From: DATHZQ01 sp965216945
GTDB lineage: Bacteria > Actinomycetota > Acidimicrobiia > Spongiisociales > UBA5794
Length of the DNA stretch: 64,000 bases
Reading direction: 5' to 3'
NCBI GenBank assembly: GCA_965216945.1
Contig: CBDCGU010000003.1
Coordinates: 1,984,001-2,048,000, forward strand
Shown here: positions 60,283-64,000 of the stretch, one piece after another
Numbering within the stretch: the stretch's first letter is position 1
Layout of the letters: each line of letters begins with the position of its first letter
Program-made: the position numbers and the translations under genes
Notes under the pieces: model-generated
What the model saw: the letters and a program-made list of their open reading frames with translations, nothing else
Told to the model about the DNA's origin: nothing
Database searches by the model: none

Positions 60283-60609
60283 TCAGTCGGTGTCTTCGTT
60301 GTCGCCGGCGCCATCGTCCTCGGTGCCGACGACGTTGAAGTCCCTGTCGAGCTGCACGTCGACCTGGTGCCCGTTGTCGAGTGTCACCTCGACCTCGTAG
60401 TAGCTCTCCTCGTCGCCGACCTCGGTCTCCGTCACCGAGCCTTCGCCGAGGTGGTCGAGCGCTGCGGCGCTCGCCTGGTCGTACGCTTCGCCCGTGATCG
60501 GCATGTCGCCGGCATCGTCGTCTCCGCCTGCTGCCACGGCGATTCCCCCACCGGCGAGAGTTGCCACCACGACCACCGCCGCGGCGATCGCCAACCGGCT
60601 GCGTTTCAT
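60283..60609 (-). CDS. Exported PepSY-domain protein
   Basis: The 108-residue protein has a signal anchor (MKRSRLAIAAAVVVVATLAGGGIAVAA) and a single PepSY domain (ITGEAYDQASAAALDHLGEGSVTETEVGDEESYYEVEVTLDNG), ending in a very acidic tail. PepSY domains often modulate proteases or two-component sensors outside the cell. It is divergent from the response regulator, and direct repeats suited to that regulator lie in the shared region. Confidence 0.82.
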   Translation of the reverse strand: MKRSRLAIAAAVVVVATLAGGGIAVAAGGDDDAGDMPITGEAYDQASAAALDHLGEGSVTETEVGDEESYYEVEVTLDNGHQVDVQLDRDFNVVGTEDDGAGDNEDTD

Positions 60610-60664
60610 GTCTTGTCGTCCTTTCGTCGTTGGGCCGATCTCGAGCCAGTGTGCACGAGGGAGC

Positions 60665-60680
60665 CTGACAGCCGTCTGAA
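60665..60680 (-). promoter_or_regulatory. Candidate response-regulator site for the PepSY gene
   Basis: On the minus strand TTCAG (60680-60676) is followed 11 bases on by TGTCAG (60670-60665): direct half-sites with 11-base spacing, as bound by OmpR-type regulators, 55 to 70 bases upstream of the PepSY start. Confidence 0.5.
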
Positions 60681-60705
60681 CCTCTCGCCGCCGTCGAGGA
60701 ATCTG

Positions 60706-60731
60706 TTCAGCAGCCATTCAGGTGCATTGAG
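60706..60731 (+). promoter_or_regulatory. Candidate autoregulatory site of the response regulator
   Basis: TTCAG (60706-60710), TTCAG (60717-60721) and TTGAG (60727-60731) are spaced 11 and 10 bases, the pattern of OmpR/PhoB-type tandem binding, 35 to 60 bases before the regulator's GTG. Confidence 0.5.
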
Positions 60732-60765
60732 GCACAATGGGGGCCCGCCACCCGGGGCAGGTGTC

Positions 60766-61443
60766 GTGAAACTGCTGCTCATCGAAGACGACACGAAGAT
60801 CGCCGCAGCGGTTGCACGCGGTCTCGGGGCCGAGGGTTTCACGGTGGAGGTGGCGGAGCGGGGCGACATGGGTCTGTGGATGGCCAGCGAGAGCAGCTAC
60901 GACCTCATCATCCTGGATATCATGCTCCCGGGTCGAAACGGGTATCAAGTGTGCGCCGACTTGCGGGCCAAGGACGACTGGACTCCCATCCTCATGCTGA
61001 CGGCCAAGGATGGCGAGTTGGACGAGGCCGAGGCGCTCGACACCGGCGCCGACGATTACCTGACGAAGCCGTTCAGCTGGTCGGTGCTGGTGGCGCGGGT
61101 CCATGCGTTGCTGCGCAGGACGAAGGACCGTAATCCTGCGCCCGTGCGAGCCGGGGACCTGAGGATCGATCCGATGAGCCGCCGCGTGTGGCGTGGCGAT
61201 GCGGAGTTGCGCTTGACGGCGCGCGAGTTCGACGTGCTCGAGTTCTTGATGCGCCGGGCCGGTGCAGTGTTCGACAAGTACGAGATCCTCGACGGAGTCT
61301 GGGATCATGACTTCGAAGGTGATCCCAACGTGGTCGAGGTGTACATCGGGCGCCTTCGTCGCAAGATCGACGAGCCATTCGACCGGTGCGCCATCGAAAC
61401 CGTTCGCGGCTCCGGCTACCGCCTCAATGCCGACGGTGGGTGA
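60766..61443 (+). CDS. OmpR-family response regulator
   Basis: The 225-residue regulator has a receiver domain with acidic pair E7/D8/D9, phosphoacceptor D51 (LIILDIMLPG), Thr in LMLTAKD and Lys in YLTKPF. The winged-helix output has RLTAREFDVLEFLMRRAG and VVEVYIGRLRRKIDEPF, typical of OmpR/PhoB. Start GTG 60766 is 6 bases after GGGGCAGG-like bases. The sensor kinase gene overlaps its end by 17 bases, so both come from one transcript. Confidence 0.92.
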   Translation: MKLLLIEDDTKIAAAVARGLGAEGFTVEVAERGDMGLWMASESSYDLIILDIMLPGRNGYQVCADLRAKDDWTPILMLTAKDGELDEAEALDTGADDYLTKPFSWSVLVARVHALLRRTKDRNPAPVRAGDLRIDPMSRRVWRGDAELRLTAREFDVLEFLMRRAGAVFDKYEILDGVWDHDFEGDPNVVEVYIGRLRRKIDEPFDRCAIETVRGSGYRLNADGG

Positions 61444-62815
61444 GCCCGAGGGCGGGTGGCGCCGCGCGATCCGATCCGTCCGCTTTCGCATCACAGCGCT
61501 GGCGACGCTGATCGTGGTCGTCGTGCTTGCCGCGACGGGTGTGGCGCTGGTCGTGCTGCAGCGCGGGCTGTTGTTGAGCGCCATCGATGAGAGCCTGCGC
61601 CAGCGCGCCGATGATCTCGAGGCGGTGTACGGCACGGGTGGCCTGCCGGAGACTCTCGGCATCGGGGCAGACGAGACATTCGTGCAGCTCACGCTCGAAG
61701 ACGGCACCGCAGTCGCCGGCAGCGGCAATGTCGTGGGAACCCCGATCACCGTGCCCGCCGACGTTGCCGCCGAGCAGGTACGGACGGCGATGGTGCCCGC
61801 GGTGGACGATGATCCTTTCCGCTTGCTGGCGCGGAGCGTGGAAGGTCCAGGGGGATCGGCGGTACTCCTCGTCGGCGGCAGCCTCGACGATGTTCGCGAT
61901 GCCGGAGCGACGCTCGCCCGGTCGCTGACGATCGCGATCCCGGTTGTGGCGGCGCTGCTCGCAGGGCTCGTGTGGTGGATCGTCGGGCGTGCTTTGCGTC
62001 CGGTCGAGTCCATACGCCGCGAGGTCGCATCGATCTCAGGCAGCGACCTGCACCGCAGAGTCCCGGAGCCGGCGACGGGTGACGAGATCGAGCGGCTCGC
62101 CGTGACGATGAACGCGATGCTCACTCGCGTCGAAGACGCCGGTCTCCGGCAACGCCGCTTCGCCGCAGACGCATCGCACGAGCTGCGCAGCCCGCTCACC
62201 CGCATGCGGAGTGAGCTGGAGGTCGATGTGGCGCACCCATCGTCTGCGGATCTTGCGGCAACGCATCGCAGTGTTCTCGAGGAGATCGATCGGCTGGAGC
62301 ATCTGATGGACGACCTCCTGACGCTGGCGCGCAGCGACGCCGGCCGCATGACGGTCGAGCTGCGTGAGTTCGACGTCACCGAGGTCGTCGCGGGCGAGAT
62401 CGCCCGCCTGCGTGAAACGACCTCTTTCGATGTGGCGATGGAATCCGAGCCGAAGCGGATCCTCGGCGATCCCGCCGGGATTTCCCGGGCTATGCGGAAC
62501 CTGCTCGACAACGCTGCGAGGCACGCCCGGCGGCGGATCTCGGTCGACGTCGCCAGTCGCGATGGCTCGGTCGTGATCTCGGTTACGGACGACGGGCCAG
62601 GTGTTCCCGCCGGGTCGGAAGAAGCCGTATTCGAGCGTTTCGCCCGGCTCGACGAGGCGCGCTCGGCGCAGGCGGGCGGTACCGGGCTGGGGCTTGCCAT
62701 CGTGCGCGACATCGTGGATCGGCACGGCGGCACCGTCGCTGTCGATTCCCGGCACCGGCCAGGAGCACGTTTTGTCATGACGCTGCCGGTGGGGAGCGCC
62801 GCCGCCGACGGTTAG
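61427..62815 (+). CDS. Sensor histidine kinase
   Basis: The 462-residue kinase has two membrane helices (ALATLIVVVVLAATGVALVVL, about 24-44, and AIPVVAALLAGLVWWIVG, about 170-187) framing an extracytoplasmic sensor of about 120 residues; HAMP (about 188-240); H-box ASHELRSPL with H251; N-box LLDNAARHA; G-boxes DDGPGVP and GGTGLGLAIV. It should phosphorylate the adjacent regulator. The outer domain has no known ligand type; the divergent PepSY protein may be part of the sensing. Start ATG 61427 or GTG 61436. Confidence 0.9.
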   Translation: MPTVGEPEGGWRRAIRSVRFRITALATLIVVVVLAATGVALVVLQRGLLLSAIDESLRQRADDLEAVYGTGGLPETLGIGADETFVQLTLEDGTAVAGSGNVVGTPITVPADVAAEQVRTAMVPAVDDDPFRLLARSVEGPGGSAVLLVGGSLDDVRDAGATLARSLTIAIPVVAALLAGLVWWIVGRALRPVESIRREVASISGSDLHRRVPEPATGDEIERLAVTMNAMLTRVEDAGLRQRRFAADASHELRSPLTRMRSELEVDVAHPSSADLAATHRSVLEEIDRLEHLMDDLLTLARSDAGRMTVELREFDVTEVVAGEIARLRETTSFDVAMESEPKRILGDPAGISRAMRNLLDNAARHARRRISVDVASRDGSVVISVTDDGPGVPAGSEEAVFERFARLDEARSAQAGGTGLGLAIVRDIVDRHGGTVAVDSRHRPGARFVMTLPVGSAAADG

Positions 62816-62841
62816 TGGTTGACCCGGCGGACGTCGCCTCC

Positions 62842-62962
62842 CGTTCCTGCGTAGATGGGTGCGTCATGTGGGCGCGAGCTACGCAAGAACGCCACGGGCG
62901 GCTCTCGGCGTCGTTCCTGCGTAGATGGGTGCGTCGTGTGGGCGCGAGCTACGCAAGAAACG
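62842..62962. repeat. Two direct copies of a 50-base hairpin repeat
   Basis: CGTTCCTGCGTAGATGGGTG and the following 30 bases occur at 62842-62891 and again at 62912-62961, differing at one or two positions. Within each copy TTCcTGCGTAG pairs with CTACGCAaGAA. They lie between the convergent kinase and glpX genes and could act as a double terminator. Confidence 0.75.
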
Positions 62963-62971
62963 GAGGCTGCG

Positions 62972-63967
62972 TTAGCGGTTCGGGCGAACACCCGGCGTGT
63001 CGCTCTGGCGTAGGCGGTCGGCGCGATGGGTTGCCTCGACGAAGCGGACCGTACCACTCTGCGATCGCATCACGACGGAATGGGTCTCGACCCGGTCGCC
63101 GTGGAACTCGACGCCCGAGAGCAACGAACCGCCGGTCACGCCGGTGGCTGCGAAGAAGGTGTGGTCGGAGTCGACGAGGTCTCGCATCGTGATGACCTGA
63201 TCGAGATCCAGACCCTCGTCACGGGCGAACTCTCGTTCCGAATCGTCGCGGGGCCACAGCTTGCACTGGATCTCTCCGCGCAGCGCCGCCATCGCACAGG
63301 CAGCCGTCACCGCCTCGGGAGAGCCGCCGATACCGACGAGGATGTCGATGCCGCTGTCGCGTTTTGCCGTCGAGATGGCGCCGGAGATGTCGCCGTCGCC
63401 GATGAGCGCGATGCGCGCCCCGGCGCCCCGCACCTGCCGCATGTAGTCGTGATTGCGGGGACGGTCCAGGATCACGGCCGTCAGGTCGGAGACGTTCTTG
63501 TCCAGAGCCTTGGCGACCCGGGCGAGGTTGTGGGAGACGGGAGCCTCGATGTCGATCGAGCCCGCCGCCTCTTCCCCGACGGCGATCTTGTCCATGTAGA
63601 CGAGCTTTCCCGGTGCGTACATCGAGCCGCGCTCCGCCAGGGCAAGTACGGCCAGCGCACCGGGCTGGCCCTGGGCCGTCAGCCGGGTACCGTCGACGGG
63701 ATCCACGGCGACGTCGACCTGGGGTAGATGCCCGTTGCCGACCACCTCGCCGTTGTACAGCATCGGCGCCTCGTCCTTCTCGCCTTCGCCGATGATCACG
63801 ACGCCGTCCATGTCGACGGTCGACAGCATGTGGCGCATCGCATCGACGGCGGCCTGATCGACGGCGTTCTTGTCGCCGCGTCCCTGGTAGCGGGCGGCGG
63901 CGATGGCCGCCATCTCGGTGACGCGTACGAGTTCGAGAGCGAGGTTTCTGTCCGGTCGCTGTGCCAT
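62972..63967 (-). CDS. glpX: Class II fructose-1,6-bisphosphatase
   Basis: The 331-residue enzyme matches GlpX along its length: LALELVRVTEMAAIAAARYQGRGDKNAVDQAAV, VVIIGEGEKDEAPMLYNGE (metal ligands Glu and Asp), DVAVDPVDGTRLTAQG, SLDxR-like DRPRNHDYM, ISGAIST and GIGGSPEAVTAACAMAALRGEIQ. Class II FBPase is the usual gluconeogenic FBPase of actinobacteria. Start ATG 63967, with GTG 63970 directly before it as an alternative. Its upstream region is cut by the window edge. Confidence 0.95.
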   Translation of the reverse strand: MAQRPDRNLALELVRVTEMAAIAAARYQGRGDKNAVDQAAVDAMRHMLSTVDMDGVVIIGEGEKDEAPMLYNGEVVGNGHLPQVDVAVDPVDGTRLTAQGQPGALAVLALAERGSMYAPGKLVYMDKIAVGEEAAGSIDIEAPVSHNLARVAKALDKNVSDLTAVILDRPRNHDYMRQVRGAGARIALIGDGDISGAISTAKRDSGIDILVGIGGSPEAVTAACAMAALRGEIQCKLWPRDDSEREFARDEGLDLDQVITMRDLVDSDHTFFAATGVTGGSLLSGVEFHGDRVETHSVVMRSQSGTVRFVEATHRADRLRQSDTPGVRPNR

Positions 63968-64000
63968 CACCCGCCTACTTTCACGATCAGGGCGTCACCC

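Overview
This 64 kb window is high-GC bacterial chromosome, most like an actinobacterium of the Acidimicrobiia type. That placement is an inference from gene content: an F420-type LLM oxidoreductase, Tat and lipoprotein signals with Thr-rich linkers, a PorA-type envelope protein, an LPATG sorting signal, the dnaX-ybaB-recR block, and many GTG starts. Many genes have no Shine-Dalgarno sequence but a TANNNT hexamer 6 to 9 bases before the start codon, which suggests leaderless transcripts. I saw no rRNA, tRNA, CRISPR array, insertion sequence or prophage. The only stretch over 300 bases without a gene is 38407-39338, which holds an array of inverted repeats.

Layout. 1-4.7 kb: a partial SRPBCC protein, a Tat-exported cyclase, DinB, an orphan Hcp-like protein, another SRPBCC protein, and an ArsR-AHSA1 pair behind a promoter/operator. 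4.8-6.2 kb (minus): a nucleotidyl-cyclase-like/methyltransferase fusion that appears to be a selenoprotein. The in-frame TGA at 5002-5004 sits where relatives have Cys, the frame continues for 60 conserved-looking codons, and a SECIS-like hairpin follows directly. 6.4-15.8 kb: a dimethylglycine-dehydrogenase-like enzyme, a Pro/Thr-rich secreted protein, an LLM oxidoreductase, a large ExeM-like secreted nuclease, and a patatin. 15.9-21 kb: a coupled S8 protease and MBL hydrolase, then a lipoprotein emfourin beside its likely target, a protealysin-like M4 protease. 21-26 kb: a PorA-type protein divergent from an ArsR regulator with two matching operators, two paralogous anchored proteins, and an LPATG surface protein. 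26-37.6 kb: SDR, MBL lipoprotein, thioesterase, hydrolase-TetR, PcaF-like thiolase, SfsA, Suc/Fer-like protein, VOC protein, YceI and MarR, and a transporter continuous with a repeat domain. 37.7-41.8 kb: two lipoproteins flanking the hairpin array, MtfA, and a PaaI thioesterase.

42.0-52.8 kb is a tight nitrate respiration operon: two NarK transporters, an Rrf2 regulator with three cysteines, a membrane-anchored diheme cytochrome c, and NarG, NarH, NarJ and NarI, with most genes overlapping by a few bases. The transporters import nitrate and export nitrite, NarGHI reduces nitrate with quinol electrons, NarJ assembles NarG, and the cytochrome suggests an additional electron branch, as in the Thermus narC operon.

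52.8-64 kb: a RES/Xre-type toxin-antitoxin pair with a repeat-rich promoter, a lipoprotein, dodecin, a small membrane protein, a nitroreductase, dnaX-ybaB-recR, a queuosine-tRNA mannosyltransferase-like enzyme, a PepSY protein divergent from a two-component system with mirrored binding sites, and class II fructose-1,6-bisphosphatase (glpX) at the right edge.
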